Position numbers and translations under genes: made by a program | Shown: piece after piece, positions 34,871 through 47,161 of the stretch | Position numbering within the stretch: the stretch's first letter is position 1 | How the letters are laid out: every line of letters starts with the position of its first letter | Notes under the pieces: generated by a model | Databases searched by the model: none | Seen by the model: only the letters and a program-made list of their open reading frames with translations | What the model was told of the DNA's origin: nothing | DNA from: Stereum hirsutum FP-91666 SS1 | Lineage: Eukaryota; Basidiomycota; Agaricomycetes; Russulales; Stereaceae | DNA: 64,000 bases | Direction: 5' to 3' | Assembly: GCF_000264905.1 (NCBI RefSeq) | Contig: NW_006763140.1 | Span: 1,374,702 to 1,438,701, forward strand

Positions 34871-35613
34871 GGTGGGGTGATATATAAACTCCGCCTTTTC
34901 GGAGTATCAAATCTTCCTTCCTTCCTGACTTGTTCCTGACAGCACCGTGACTTGGATCGTTGACATTCGTTCAATCCACATCTTGTTATGAGTAGAAATT
35001 TCTTCCCGATATAGGGCTTGGCACTCTATTGTTATTTATATCCTGTCATCTGCAGAACTAGTACTGAGACTGCACTTACCTGGCTTGTGAAACTCCATGT
35101 GATCGCGCGTTCGTACGCATTTTCCATTCCACTTGGCGCCAGGGCGAGCAGTGTCCTTCATGCACAAGCCACCTCGAACTCCACTCTTCGTGACAGCGTG
35201 AAACATGCTCTGCAAACAATATGCAAGCAAGTGCTTGGGTTTTGATAACGAGAATATCTTCAACTTATTGCTCGAGCTCGTGAAAGGTACGCCCACACAC
35301 TATCGCACCCGAGTCATCTACATATCCCACCAATTCATAGACCTCTTCCTCTCAAGTCGCAGGCGAACGGTGATTAGCAAGGGAAAGAACTTGCTCATTC
35401 ATCAGTTTGACGGGGTCTTATCGTCGACATGAGAACATGTCGGATGGATGAGCCTGGACGGGTTCGTCATTTGGGCGACTAGCAAGTCACCATGTTCTTC
35501 CGCACGGAAGTAGCGTCTCTCCATATAGCTTTGCGCAGACTCAGTTCACCTTGAGTCAAGGCAAACTGAAGGATGGCATGAATGCAGTCTCAGAGCCACG
35601 TAGCTCGGTCAGC

Positions 35614-35622
35614 TATATATAT
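35614..35622 (+). promoter_or_regulatory. TATA-like box of MFS copy 1
   Basis: TATATATAT lies 102 nt before the ATG at 35724 and is followed by a C/T-rich leader. Confidence 0.5.
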
Positions 35623-35723
35623 GAGACTCTGCACTGTCACAGTTGAGCGTTAAGTACCTTCGTCGCAGTCTGCTCCTCTTCCTTTTCTCCTCCGGCGGCC
35701 TATAGCAACACGGGTGAGCAACC

Positions 35724-38535
35724 ATGGGTGGCACCGAAATAGAGAAGTCACAGCTCGGTATCACCGTTGGTATCAAGAATTCTTCAGAGCGAGGATCATC
35801 CGCGTCGCCGAATGACGACAGCGAAGATGATGGGATCCTGTTGAGAGCCGACGTACGACCCGCAGCAGAGAGGTCTCTGGTCCGAAAGATGGACATGCGC
35901 CTTCTGCCGACTATCATTCTCATCTTTATCATGAACTATATCGATGTACGTACAACTCCTGTCGATAACTCTCTCGTGATGAATTATTCTTTTTCCCTCT
36001 CTGCTAGAGAACAAATGTAGCGAGTGCTCGCCTAAAAGGCCTTCAAGAAGATCTCCACTTGACGGGTGAGTAAAGCTTCAAGAGACTTTCAAAGGAGAGG
36101 TTTGCATGATACCTGCGATAGACATACAATATAACATTGTCCTGGCCATTTTATATGCGCTTTATTGCCCCATGCAGATACCGAGTAATATGGTATGTTC
36201 CTCGTCTTTTTCAAGTGCATCTTTTCCGCCCATAAACTTGATGTTCCATTCACAGTTCATCAATCGTATCAGCCGGTAAGATATCCATAATATCTTCAAC
36301 GTTCCGTGTTGACGGCGTGTATTCACAAGGCCCTCTATTTATATTGGCACCTCCGTGATAGTGTGGGGCATGATAAGCACTCTGACTGGCGTAAGTGTCC
36401 TTCTCCTCCTCCTCAGAGCCTAAATCTACATATGTCGATCAGGTTACGCACAACTTCGCCGGTATCCTCCTATGTCGTCTGTTTCTTGGCGTCCCAGAGG
36501 TTGGTTTACATCATCTTCAACCAATACTCCAATACCTGAACTTTTCGTGCCGCCATAGTCGGTGTTTTATCCCGGCGCATTCTACATGTTGTCGAGATGG
36601 TACACTCGCAAGGTATGTGGGGAAACAACCATCATCAACACGTTATTTGTCGGTTGACAGTCTGGCATTTTCTGCAGGAGCTAGCTTTCCGATCGGCGCT
36701 GCTCTATGGAGGGTTGTTATTTTCTAATGCTTTCGGCTCGGTGAGCAAGGGCAGGGGCCTATTTTTTGCTCTTGAGCCTCCCCTGATCCTGATAGTCAAT
36801 GGTCTCACAGTTGATGGCTGCTGGTATTCTCTCCGGTCTGAATGGCGCAAGAGGTATCGCGGGTTGGAGATGGTGAGGTGCTTCTATTCTTCGATACGCT
36901 GCAGTGGATGCTTATAGCTTGTACAGGTTGTATTACATCGAGGTCTGTCAGTTACCGATGTGGTTGATGCCTTTGCTCACCCGCATGTTCTTGTTCCACA
37001 GGGGTCCATCACGATAACCATTGGCTTCCTTGCAATGCGAGTTCGTCACATATGTTTGCAGTCCAGCTATCGGCTTATTCCTGACCCCACAGGTACCTCC
37101 TTCCCGACTATGTGCGCCAATTAGATTTCAGCTGCCGAAAACCATCCAAATCAACTCATCACACTCTTGTAGCCTCATAATACGAGATGGCTAAGTGCAC
37201 CCGAACGTCGACTGGCCCAGGTGCGCATGTCTGAGGATGCGGGAGGAGAAGTCGACCGCGATGTCACCACAGAGTCGTACGTCGAAAGTCTTGAGATTTC
37301 CCGTAAAATCAAGCTGGATCGTGGTCACTGACATCGTGGGTACGGCGCTCAATTGATAGGGTATTGAACGGGTTCGTTCAGGCGATTATGGACCCAAAGG
37401 TCTTGTTATTGGCTCTTGCTACTTGCTCTCAGCTACTAGGCTCGAGTTTCGTCAACTTCTTTCCAACGTCAGTACGGGTCTTACGTTGTTTAACTGAGTA
37501 TGCTCGAAGCTCATGCGTATTCCCGTGTTTTTCTTTGTTGACTCAGATTGACGGCGACACTTGGGTTCGATACCACCATCAGCCTGCTGCTGGTCGCGTG
37601 AGCTTCTCGGCGTCCGAATTATGGCATTTGGTGCTGTTTGTTGACGAGACGGCCCTGCGTAGGCCACCATGGATCCTGGGCACCATTGTCACATTCCTCA
37701 ACTCCTGGCACGCAGGTACGTTTTCTTAACTAATGCTATGTTTCCAATACTGACTTTTCGCAATCATAGACAAAACAGGAGAACGATACTTCCATATCGT
37801 GATCCCTTGGTTTGGCATGATCATTGGATATATCATCGGAGTGTCAACGATGGTCACAGGAGCGCGTTACGTCGCTATGGTACGACCGCTTGATGTCGTG
37901 GCGATCCAAATTTCTGTGAAGACTGATCAGCGCTATATCAGTTTCTATTGGCCACGGGATATGCTGGTCAGCATTCGTCTCAGATCATCTTAGAAGGGAT
38001 ATAACGCAGTCTGCTCACGTCTATCCAGGCCTCTCGCTATCGCTCGTCTGGGTGGCTAATGCAGTGCCGAGACCACCCGCCAAGAGAGCAGCAGCCATCG
38101 GTCCCGTTAGTGGGTTTGGTAATATCGGTACCCTGTGAGTGATGACAGTCCACTCTGAAACGTGCAATTCTTTGATTTCGAGTGGTGTGTGTTGGTGGCG
38201 ATAGGATAGGATCCTTCGTATGGCCGATAAAGTGGGGACCCGAGTATCATAACTCGATGTACATCGGGATTTCCGCGATTGTTTTGAGTTGTCTCTTATG
38301 TCTCGGTGCGTGCTGTTTCCTCTCCACATGGCCATCTCGATATCGTGTTGATACTGTTGTCTGGTTTGTAGCGGTCAGACAGATGACAATTCAGGATAAT
38401 AATCGACTCGAAAGCTCGTCCATGGAAATGCTCAAAGAGGAGAACCGGGAGAAGCTCGAAGATGCTGCAAGGCTTGAGGGGATATCTGTCGAGGAGGTTG
38501 TGGAGAGGAGGAGAGGGTTTAGATACTTGTATTAA
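35724..38535 (+). CDS. ACS-family MFS transporter (allantoate-permease-like), copy 1
   Basis: Twenty-one exons, 519 aa: 35724-35945, 36008-36065, 36122-36192, 36256-36275, 36330-36390, 36443-36499, 36559-36612, 36678-36740, 36811-36872, 36927-36942, 37002-37036, 37093-37111, 37173-37276, 37360-37467, 37547-37597, 37663-37715, 37770-37879, 37942-37966, 38029-38134, 38205-38305, 38372-38535. Anion:cation symporter branch of the MFS (Dal5/Tna1 type), which takes up organic anions such as allantoate, nicotinate or related compounds. Marks: DMRLLPTIILIFIMNYIDR (TM1), YCPMQIPSN, RLFLGVPE, FYPGAFYMLSRWYTRKE, GIAGWRWLYYIEG, YLLPDYP, ending in a cytosolic tail. Intron 37037-37092 has a GC donor (AT|GCGAGT). 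Several exons are 16-25 nt. Confidence 0.93.
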
Positions 38536-38836
38536 TTCAAAGACAATCCGACCATCTTTCTTGTTAGCTTATGCACCGAACTATAATTTTGTACAATTAT
38601 AAACCTCCTGTCTTGCGATGACTTTTTGTCCTCGACGACATTATCGTGAGCCACTCGCGCCACCGCCACCGTGACTCGATGCTTTTTGTGTGACGGAAGC
38701 GGGAACCGTGACGACACTCCTTTCGCGTCGCGCCCGAGGTCAAGCACAGACCACCACCATCCATCAGCACCGCAGCCTCACTCTCTCCCTTTACCTCTCC
38801 TCAGACCCTCAGACTTGCCCCATAACACCGCAAAAT

Positions 38837-39974
38837 ATGGCTTCTTTACTCGAACGTATGAACCTCGACTCTCCAGCCTCTTCCTCCGGCGGCCCAGTCC
38901 GTTCTCGCGTCAAACGAAACCCGTCGGTTCCCTACGTGCGTTCACCTCCAAAGTCGACCTCACTGCAACAGGATCATACCTAACATGAGAAAAAAAATGT
39001 CCCCCCTCAACTTTATCTTCATATCTGACTCTTCGTCGATACCCATAAACATAACATAACAGAACCGTCCACCCAAAGGCGACGTCAACTCGACATGGCA
39101 GCACGACTTGTACCCCGGCACATCCTCGAACCAGAACAACAACAACACCAATTCGAAGTCGCTCGTCGCTAGGCTTGGTCAACCGACGACTGTGAGCCCG
39201 CCGAAGTTGAATTTTGGATTAGCGGATAGGGCACTCAGGGATGCTACGGGGGCGAAGCCGGCGGGGGGACCGTTGCAGATCAAAGGAGCGAGTAACAGGG
39301 GGAACGTCGTCGATGTTTCTGGGTTGGTAGCGGGGACGTCTGCAGCTGACGTTGAGGTACGTTGTCATTTTCTTGGGTTGTATAATTCTTTGAATGTGGG
39401 ATGTTGACCGTTTTCTTGTTCTGATTTGTGTGGCGGCTCTTCCATCGTGCTGCACCAGGCTATCTTCAAGCGCTGTGGTGCGATCACCAACTCCGCCGTC
39501 AGGAACACGCAAGGAGGGGTCACCGTCCGACTGACGTACAAGAACGAGAAGGACGCAAAGGAGGCTGTAACGACTTTTGATGGCCAGGTCGCGGACGGTC
39601 GAACGTTGGTGGTGAAGGTCGTTGGTGGTGTGAATGCGAGTCTGAGCGGGAGGCTGGGTGTTGGCTTGGAGGATGTTGATGTGTTGATGCAGGGCGAGAG
39701 TTCTGGCGGATCGTAAGTCATTCTCACTCTCCTTCCTTATATAAACGGTCTTCTGACCTTTGATTGGACGTACAGGAAAATGCGTTCGGACGACATCTTA
39801 ACGGATGCAGACGCTCGTGCTCGTGCACACGTCCTTGTCGCCCCACCAGGCGCAGATCCGAAAGAGTACATTCAGCAGCCCATACGGGGTCGTGGCCGCG
39901 GTGGTCGGGGCAGGCGAGGGGGCGGCGGAAGGCGTGGTGGTCGGGGCGGTGAGGGGAGAATGGATGTGGATTAA
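38837..39974 (+). CDS. Yra1/ALYREF-like RNA-binding protein
   Basis: Four exons, 38837-38935, 39063-39356, 39459-39712 and 39776-39974; 281 aa. Order of parts: a basic N-terminal motif (MASLLERMNLDS, RSRVKRNPSVPYN), a flexible Asn/Gly linker, one RRM at about 120-195 (IKGASNRGNVVDVSGL, then GGVTVRLTYKNEKDAKEAV as RNP1-like strand, VVKVVGG), and a C-terminal RGG tail of RGRGRGGRGRRGGGG type ending MDVD. This is the plan of Yra1/ALYREF mRNA-export adaptors that link TREX to Mex67. The RRM RNP1 is weak (VTVRLTY), so it might be a divergent family member. Nuclear role inferred. Confidence 0.82.
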
Positions 39975-40427
39975 ACTCGATGTCTTGTTCATCTTTTCCT
40001 ATCTTTCAGGCTCGTTGCCCTATGGACATCTTTCCTCCTCCATGCTTTCCTTCTACGTTTATGTTACCGGCTTTTCTCTGGTTTACGGGTCTGTGTTTGA
40101 AAGCTCCGTCTTGAAATAATTCCGTGCCCTCTCATGACCATATATCGCAGCACCGCTCACTTTCTGTTTCTTGTTTGTCTGTAATCCGTTATTTCACCTT
40201 GGTGACCGTTTGGTCAATAACACTGTCCTTCTTCCAAGAGGACATCCCTGCTCAATATCCGCGTGACCGACGGAATCAGTCAAGCCCTCTTGAAACGCCC
40301 TCACCAGCTTCCAAATCAGGAAGCCCAAGCATTTTCCTTTCATGTACCCAATCAATCCCCCAATAACGTACTCTATGAAGATTACAACAGATAAAGCACA
40401 GTACATTGCACACCCGACTTTTTCCCC

Positions 40428-41704
40428 TCACGCTTTCTCCCATGTCGCAACGAGACCTTTCACACCAGCAGAGGATGGATCGTTGACGACCTCGACGTGT
40501 CTGAACACGTGGCCCACTTCCTTCAGCTGGTCGAGGACTAGTGTGCGGTAAGACTCCAGCGAGACCAAGGATCCTCCGAAACTGACGACGGATGTGGACG
40601 CGGGCACGCGACGAGCCTGTTTGAATCAATCAAAAATATGATAGATGATGAGTTTCGAGTAACAGAGAAATAGAGCAGCGGTCGGGGAGATGATGTGGGA
40701 GGCAGAAAACGTACCTCTGGTTCAGTAGCATCCGGACGACTCAACACCGTGTCGATCTGAGCGGCCAACTTCCCCGCACAATCCTTCAATATCTCCATCG
40801 CCAACGGATCTCCGTCCTCGTACGCCGCTTTGAACACAAGCGGCGAGAGGGCGGATAACCTCTTCTCTCTCGGATAGGCCGTATAATCGTACTCTGCCTC
40901 TCCGCCATCCGGCGCAACAGACACGGGGTCCGCAACATGCACCGCTCCCAATATCTCCAGCAGATCGTTGATCTTGAACCGCTGCAATACGCTCGAGAGA
41001 AGAGGTCCGGGGGTGGAAGGGATGGGGTGTAGACCGGCGGATTGTTCGTCTCGCTCTTTCAAGAGGTATTGGATCGCGGTACGTCCGACGTCGAACCCTC
41101 CACCTGCATCACCGAGGATCCAACCCCATCCTCCGACGCGAGCTATTTCTTGTAAGGGCTCTCCACTACCAGACTGGGACTCTGACAGATCGACGGCGGT
41201 GAGCTTGGAGGATTCGCGAAAGCTGACGATGATGCTGCCAGTGCCGCCGATGACTGCGACGGCACTATGGACATCGGGAAGGGTGGCTAGCGGTGCCGCG
41301 AGTAGTTGAACGTCATTCGTTATAGCGAGACGAGGGCCGGCAGGGATGTTCAGGAGCTTTGAGATGGCTGGCGTGAGTTGGGCGATACTGGCGGGGGAGT
41401 CGACTCCTGAGACGCCGAGCCATGCTGCGGCGATGGTATAAGTACCCGCACCTATCAGGCCTCCGGATGGTGCAGAAGAGGTCGTCGTCGTTGTAGTTGA
41501 AAGATGGGGGAGGGCGTGGGAGAGTGCGGTGTTGACGGCGGTGGAGATGGCGATGAGAAAAGCGTCGAGGCCAACATAGGCGAAATTGGACGGTCCACCT
41601 AGAGCTCGAGCGACGATTTCCCCACTGGGGTTGGCGAGGGCGGCAGCAGTCTTGGTTCCGCCGCAATCGATGCAGAGGTAGAACGTAGGGTGTGGGGCGG
41701 ACAT
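40428..41704 (-). CDS. N-acetylglucosamine kinase
   Basis: Two exons, 40715-41704 and 40428-40616; 392 aa. BadF/BadG/BcrA-type sugar kinase that phosphorylates GlcNAc from chitin or glycan turnover to GlcNAc-6-phosphate. Motifs: phosphate-1 loop CIDCGGTKTAAAL near the N-terminus, GPSNFAYVG, TNDVQLLAAP with the catalytic Asp, phosphate-2 loop VIGGTGSI, and GGWGWILGDAGGGFDVGR. The last exon gives VSFGGSLVSLESYRTLVLDQL, the usual adenosine-binding end. A retained frame through the intron would add a false C-terminus. The gene is convergent with the RNA-binding protein gene, with stop codons 453 nt apart. Confidence 0.92.
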
Positions 41705-42864
41705 GGCACGTCAGAGCAGGGTATTGCTTATGCGTTTAGTAGCTCCTATGAAAGAGAGGTAGGCGAGCAAGTTTATGTATGAAAAGCTAGCTTGGGTATC
41801 CCAAGACCTCGTTGAATAGAGGTAAGTGCAGATGGCGAGAACTAGAGAGCCATGTGCCGACAAGGTCAAGAGATAGGAAGCTCGCGAGGTAGCCAAATGT
41901 GGCGGATGGGCGGTATCGATTGAGCCGACAGACAAATAGCAGATAATCTCAGATTATTTCCAAGAGAGAAAAACTTCAAACTAGGCTCTATATCACCTAC
42001 CATAATTGCCATTAGCATCGTCGTCGCTGAAGACGATGTCCGCAAACCGCTGGAGTCGGCACAAGACGCGCGCGACTCACCCTAAAGCAGGCATCAATTC
42101 CCACGATCGTGCTGGGTACAAAACTTCGCGAACCTCGCGCTCCGCTTTTCTTCTTCGTGCGGCGACATGGCTTACTTTTCCCCAATGTTGCTCATGGCTG
42201 CCTTTACAACACACGCGGCCGTTCGAGTGTCATGCCATGCCCCGAGCAAATCTGGGAACGTCTCAGCACCCAATTTTCGCGTCGTCTTTCCCTCTTCTGG
42301 GACTTTCGTGGCCGCGGAAGGGTCGGTGGTTCCCTACATCTCATACCGTCTATGTTCAGGTTCTGTAGCTGATGTATGCCCGTTTGCGTTGGAATATATT
42401 GGATCGTTGCGCTCTCTGCATTGTTCTCCGTGTGATGAAGCTACACCATGCTCTTGTCCTGATGGGATGGTCGTCATACATTGGTGAGTTTTTTCCCCAA
42501 GCGAGAAGTCGGCGTCTTGTTCAAGTTTCCTCCACGCTATTCATCGTACACGACCGGTCGAGCACATCCTACTACTCTATCCTAGAGGTCCTCAGCATTT
42601 GTTCCGGATAACGGATGTCGCGGGAACTCTTTTTGACAGGATTGTCCGTGGTTGATGTTACTGGAGTTCTTTGTGTTTTTGTCGTGGCCACACGTCCCGA
42701 TCTAGCGATAAGTACCATGGTCTTTTCAACTCCAAGGTTTACAGGGCAGGCAGGTAAAAAAGCCCTCCAATTACAATCCGGTGGGTGTGAATATAGGGTA
42801 TCGTAATAAATGTCCAAAGTCCGTGAAAGTCCAGTTATCTCAGAACACCCTCATCGGCATGCCC
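41705..42864. other. intergenic region, no gene recognised
   Basis: The NAGK promoter is at the left and the 3' flank of the DUF6593 gene at the right. Frames of up to 120 codons on the plus strand do not look like protein. Confidence 0.45.
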
Positions 42865-43548
42865 TCAAGCAGCAGCAGAAGTAGCCGTACTGGTATTTCT
42901 GTCCTGCCTTCTCCTTTCGACGTATGCTAATGTTATCACTATCATATCCACCATATCCAGACTCGAAGGCATCACGACCAGCCGTGCGGGGGCTTTCGTT
43001 CCTATCCCCAAAAGACCTCTCCGACGTTCTCTGTAATGGGCTACGAGGGTACGCACTCGATCATCAGTCGTCAACTGAAACCAAGAAATCTTCGTCAACA
43101 TAAGTGCGATGAAGCGGTCAAATGATTGGGATTATTACCCTCAAGCCATGGTTCTGGAGCTCCCACCGGTAACGGGTACGCCCATCTGGTCCGGTGAACG
43201 AATAGTGTCTGTGGCAGAGGTAAGTATGATATATGACTGGATGTCTGCGGACAATCCAACTAAAGAGCCGACGACGTACCCTCCAAACACCGCAACATCA
43301 AAGAACTTCTTCGCCTTCAACCTCGCCCCCCCTGCGTTGATCGTTATATGGTCGTTGAACCACCCCTTTTCGAGTTTCGCCAGCCTCTCCTCTCTCGACC
43401 CCCGACTCAACCTGGATATAACGTTGACCTTGGGGCTTTGGAACATAGAGTTCTGGAAGTTCGTGATGCGGTAAAGAGCTTGGTTCGTCTGGGAGTCGAT
43501 GAGGGTGACGTCTTTGTTCCGCGAGGCGTTTTCCATCTCGAGTTCCAT
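42865..43548 (-). CDS. DUF6593 family protein
   Basis: Three exons, 43280-43548, 43139-43208 and 42865-43074; 182 aa. It follows the basidiomycete DUF6593 plan: an N-terminal strand (MELEMENASRNKDVTLIDS), LYRITN, RGSREERLAKLEKGWFNDHI, HYSFTGPDGRTRYRWELQ made only after splicing, then VRTLVAHYRERR and SSLDMVDMIVITLAYVERRR near the end. The fold is predicted to be tubby-like, function unknown. I chose the ATG at 43548 because the open frame further upstream has no ATG, only GTG at 43641. The two introns are 71 and 64 nt. Confidence 0.85.
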
Positions 43549-44139
43549 AATGGTGACTTTAAGAAATGGGAGGAGTAGTGGCGTGGTTGGCTCATCTGGT
43601 ACGATGCTGTATATGTACTCCTCGTCGACTGTGCCAAGCACTGAACGGGCTAAGTCCCCGGCTGGGCTAGTGCATTAGCGAGACAAATCTCGTTGTTCAT
43701 GGTTATACTGTACTGTTTCTGCACTTCGTCATTTTCAATTCAACTGTTGGTCTTCAAACCTTCGAGGCAGTGCAACTTACTGCGACCATCAGTTCGTAGC
43801 AGCACCTTCGAATGCTGCATGGTCGTGCATGCGGCGAAACTCCTGTATTTTTTGACAGAAAATGATGGTCTAACGTTCAGAAATGATGGCACGCTATAAC
43901 TAATGTACGTGATGTCATGTCTAAGAGACTACAATGGACCGAAAATGATTTGGGAGGACTAAATTATGAGCGTGACTCGAGTAGATTCAGCCCCTCAAGG
44001 ATGTAGACTTAATCTTCACTGTACATGTTCTTGTAGTATGGTGTAAGAGGAGTGCGGGGATGAGCTTGGGGGATACATAGAAGTGCTCCAACTTTGAAGA
44101 GAATCGTAACATGTCGTGTCACGTTCGACAATGGATATG

Positions 44140-44211
44140 TCCGATATGGTGTAACGGCTAACATTGCCGCCTTTCACGCGGCAGCTCGGGGTTCGATTCC
44201 CCGTATCGGAA
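44140..44211 (+). tRNA. tRNA-Glu (anticodon TTC)
   Basis: A 72-nt cloverleaf: acceptor stem TCCGATA/TATCGGA, discriminator A, anticodon loop CT-TTC-AC in the stem GCCGC/GCGGC, T arm GGTTCGATTCC. Apart from the anticodon it differs from the CTC isoacceptors only at acceptor pair 3-70, here C-G instead of G-C, so pairing is kept. Confidence 0.95.
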
Positions 44212-44450
44212 GTAAGACTATAGGTGCTCCCCGTCTTTTTGCTGCTTTTACTGCAGCAGACAAGACCTCATTTGACCTCTTGCAGAGATTCGACCTAAGT
44301 GTGGTGCCTAGGTTCATGATATCTAAAATACACATTGCTCGTACATGTTGTACATTCCCCCCACCCGACAAGATGTTCTCTCTCACCATCGTGGCCCTCC
44401 GTCTGTTGCTCATGTCTTCCCTTCCTACGCCCCGATCCTTTACTTCCTAA

Positions 44451-47161
44451 TCAAAACAGGTACCGGAACCCTCTCTTCCTCTCCAGCGCCTCTTCCACGG
44501 AAATTCCCTCCAGCCTTGCCGCGTCCTCAATTCTTTGTCGTTTCGCGCCAGTGAGATCTTCCAGCTCGGACTGTGCGAGGCGGTGGTTGGCGCGAATCAG
44601 CATCTGTCTCACAACTGCAAAGATTGCACACCAACAATCAGCTCAAATGACACGATTATCATCAAGGGAAGAGACGCATGGGACGTACTGAGTGAAAGTA
44701 CGGAGCTGAACACGAGTGAGGCTATGCCAATGTACATCGAGTTGTGGTAGTCGGGTCCCCACTCAGATGGCCAAGTAAAAGAGCCGATGCTGGTGCCACA
44801 ATGTATCGGCTACAGTCAGCGAAATATACACACGAGAAGGTCGCAGATGAGCTCACAGGTTTCCGATGTTTCCGAAGCCGTTAACGATACCGATTGCTGC
44901 AGCTCGTTTCGCCGGTGGTCTAGGGACGGCGTTTGATACCCATACGAGCGTCAGAGCAAAACCGGCGTAGCCCATGGCCATGAGGAACTTCCCAATGCGC
45001 AACACGTTAGCGTACGTTAAAAACGGCAAATAAGAGAGATCTCACCATAGCGACATATCGAGCTCCAGTGACCATTGTTGAGACCCCGATGATATAGGCC
45101 AGGATGACACCCCACCAAGGTACCGCGATGTGGAAGTAACGCTCTCCGGTCCTGTCTGAACGAGAAGATAGCATGAGAGGCATCCACATATCAGAGGTTG
45201 GAAGTAGAGAACATACCTGCGTGCCAGGCGTTGACGCAACACACAATGGTCGCGAGCAGCCATGGCGGTCTGTCATGCCATCACCGTCAGAGAAAAATGA
45301 TCTGCTAGTTAGGAACCCAGGGTGCATACGTACGCGGCCAGTAGCAAACTGATCGTAGTACTGAATCCTAGTGTCGCCGTCAATCTATATTACCTCTTCA
45401 GTGTCCAATCTTCCAGATATCAGAACAGAGAGGAAAAGCGTACGTCGGGAAGAAATTCACGAAGCTCAAACCCAAAAGCTGCGAACAGGTACTCAAAGCC
45501 AAGAGTAAGACCTTCGGATCCTTGATTGCCATGACAAAGCCTCCTAGAGCTCTAAAAATATAGAGACAATGTGTACAAGTTAGACTGATCACGATTTGTA
45601 CTCTTTAAAAGACTAGCAACGTACGAGTCTGTGGCAACATCCTCGTCCGCTTCGCCGGCATCTTCTGCGAGGCGTACCTGAGCCAAACGACGTTCTGCGG
45701 CGGATATCCAGCGAGTGTTGACTGGCTATAAAATCAGGTAAAAGTAAAGACTGAGCAAATATTTTTCTCAAAATCTGAGAGGAGCATACATAGTCCGGGA
45801 GGAGCCACCTGGGGATGAAAGGGTAAGGACGACATCTGCGTACGATGAGTCAAGATACGTACATCGCGCAAAAGCCAACGAACATAGTTATGGAGCCCTT
45901 AGCAGAAAAGCACATGTCACTAGAAGACCGAAGACAAGCTGAGCGAGAAACTAACCTCAATGTAGAACAGCCTGCACGGTTTAAAATGAGCATGTGGGGC
46001 AACGACAGAGATATTTGCAGAGCTCACCATCTCCATGCTGCGATACCCCGATCACCTTCCATGCCAGAGAGGATACCAGCAGCCATGAGCTACGAGACCT
46101 GTCAGCGTATGCATTTCAAAAGTGACGAGCGAGGAGCTCACTGATCCGAAGGCGTTAGAGATCAGCAATCCACCATACAGTATAGCGGAGCGGAATGCGA
46201 GTTCCTGTATCGTATCTTCGTAAGTGTCTACTTCATCTCGCGAGCGAAACCAAATGTACCTTGCGAGTGTACCACCGAGAAAGCAGGTATATAGCTCCGG
46301 GGTAGAATGCGGCCTAACGGGAACGTCGATAGCTGTTAATGAACCGGAGGAGCACCAGATGGTCTGAGACTGACCTCAGGTATACCAATGAAAATCCGGC
46401 AGAGAAGAAGTCCGATGAAATTGTGGGTAACCTTACATAGAGATCACAATGAACAGCTGCATGAGTAAGATGCAGATCAATTGACTCACACCAGCCATTG
46501 TGCTAGTCAAGCCCCAAAGAACGACGCAAGTGCCGATATATAAAGATGGACTTCAAAGGACGATTGAGTACGTGCTGTATTCGTTTTTATAGGTGTTAGA
46601 GCCTACCGAGTGATACGATTGAGGATCTAGAGGTGATTTCGGTTGGTTTCATCCTCATATAAGACCAGATAAGACGCTCACAATGTTGCTCGGTATCTGC
46701 ATGGGGCAGTAACTTGCGTAAAGGATGGCCAGAATGATGCTGTACTGTATGTCTATGGAAAAGACGTGAATAGAGGGAAGTTTTCCTCTGACTTTAGATA
46801 TAACTTACCGGTCATACCCAAGTCCTGCTGCAACCCCTTTAGCCGAGCACTCGTCACTGCCGTCCGCTGTAGCGGAGAAAGAAACATCTCTGCATCGGCA
46901 CAATGCGACGTCTAAAAACATGGGAAGTAAACTCACGTCGATGTAGTTCATGATGAATATGAGGATGATCGTCGGAAGAAGGCGCATATCGAGTTTCCGA
47001 ACCAATGCCCTCTCTGCAGAAGGCCTCACATCTGCCGCTAATAGGTAGCCATCCTCCTTCGTATCGCCCAAAGACGAGGAAGGCTTTTTCTCCAAGTGTT
47101 CGACCTCTTCTGTCCCAACAAATTCTGACTTGCCACCTTTGATATCGTCCTTGGCCGACAT
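44451..47161 (-). CDS. ACS-family MFS transporter, copy 2
   Basis: Twenty exons, 519 aa: 46937-47161, 46809-46866, 46682-46752, 46607-46626, 46490-46550, 46375-46431, 46260-46313, 46142-46204, 46028-46089, 45956-45971, 45863-45897, 45792-45810, 45625-45725, 45444-45551, 45334-45384, 45217-45269, 45046-45155, 44857-44987, 44689-44789, 44451-44614. Paralogue of 35724-38535 on the other strand; nearly all exon lengths are identical. TM1 is DMRLLPTIILIFIMNYID, then DRTAVTSARLKGLQQDLG, VTHNFIGLLLCRIFIGIPE, LFYIEG, FCAMWLLPDYP. The exon pair of copy 1 at 37942-37966 and 38029-38134 is one exon here (44857-44987). The intron matching the GC-AG intron of copy 1 has a normal GTACGT donor. A TATAAA-like element lies about 85 nt upstream. 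Confidence 0.93.

Larger units (their letters stand above)
34771..35723. other. intergenic region with divergent promoters
   Basis: It holds the TATA box of the PARG-like gene on the left and a TATATATAT stretch at 35614 for the MFS gene on the right. No gene is seen between. Confidence 0.5.

Noticed and set aside
34771..34974. 68-residue extension of the PARG-like protein
   Set aside because: Begins at TTG and spans TATA-like sequences; the ATG at 34770 is preferred.
42006..42368. 120-codon plus-strand frame
   Set aside because: Non-conserved-looking, in an intergenic C/T-rich stretch.
43549..43641. longer N-terminus for the DUF6593 protein
   Set aside because: The extension would begin at GTG, not ATG; the ATG at 43548 gives the usual family start.
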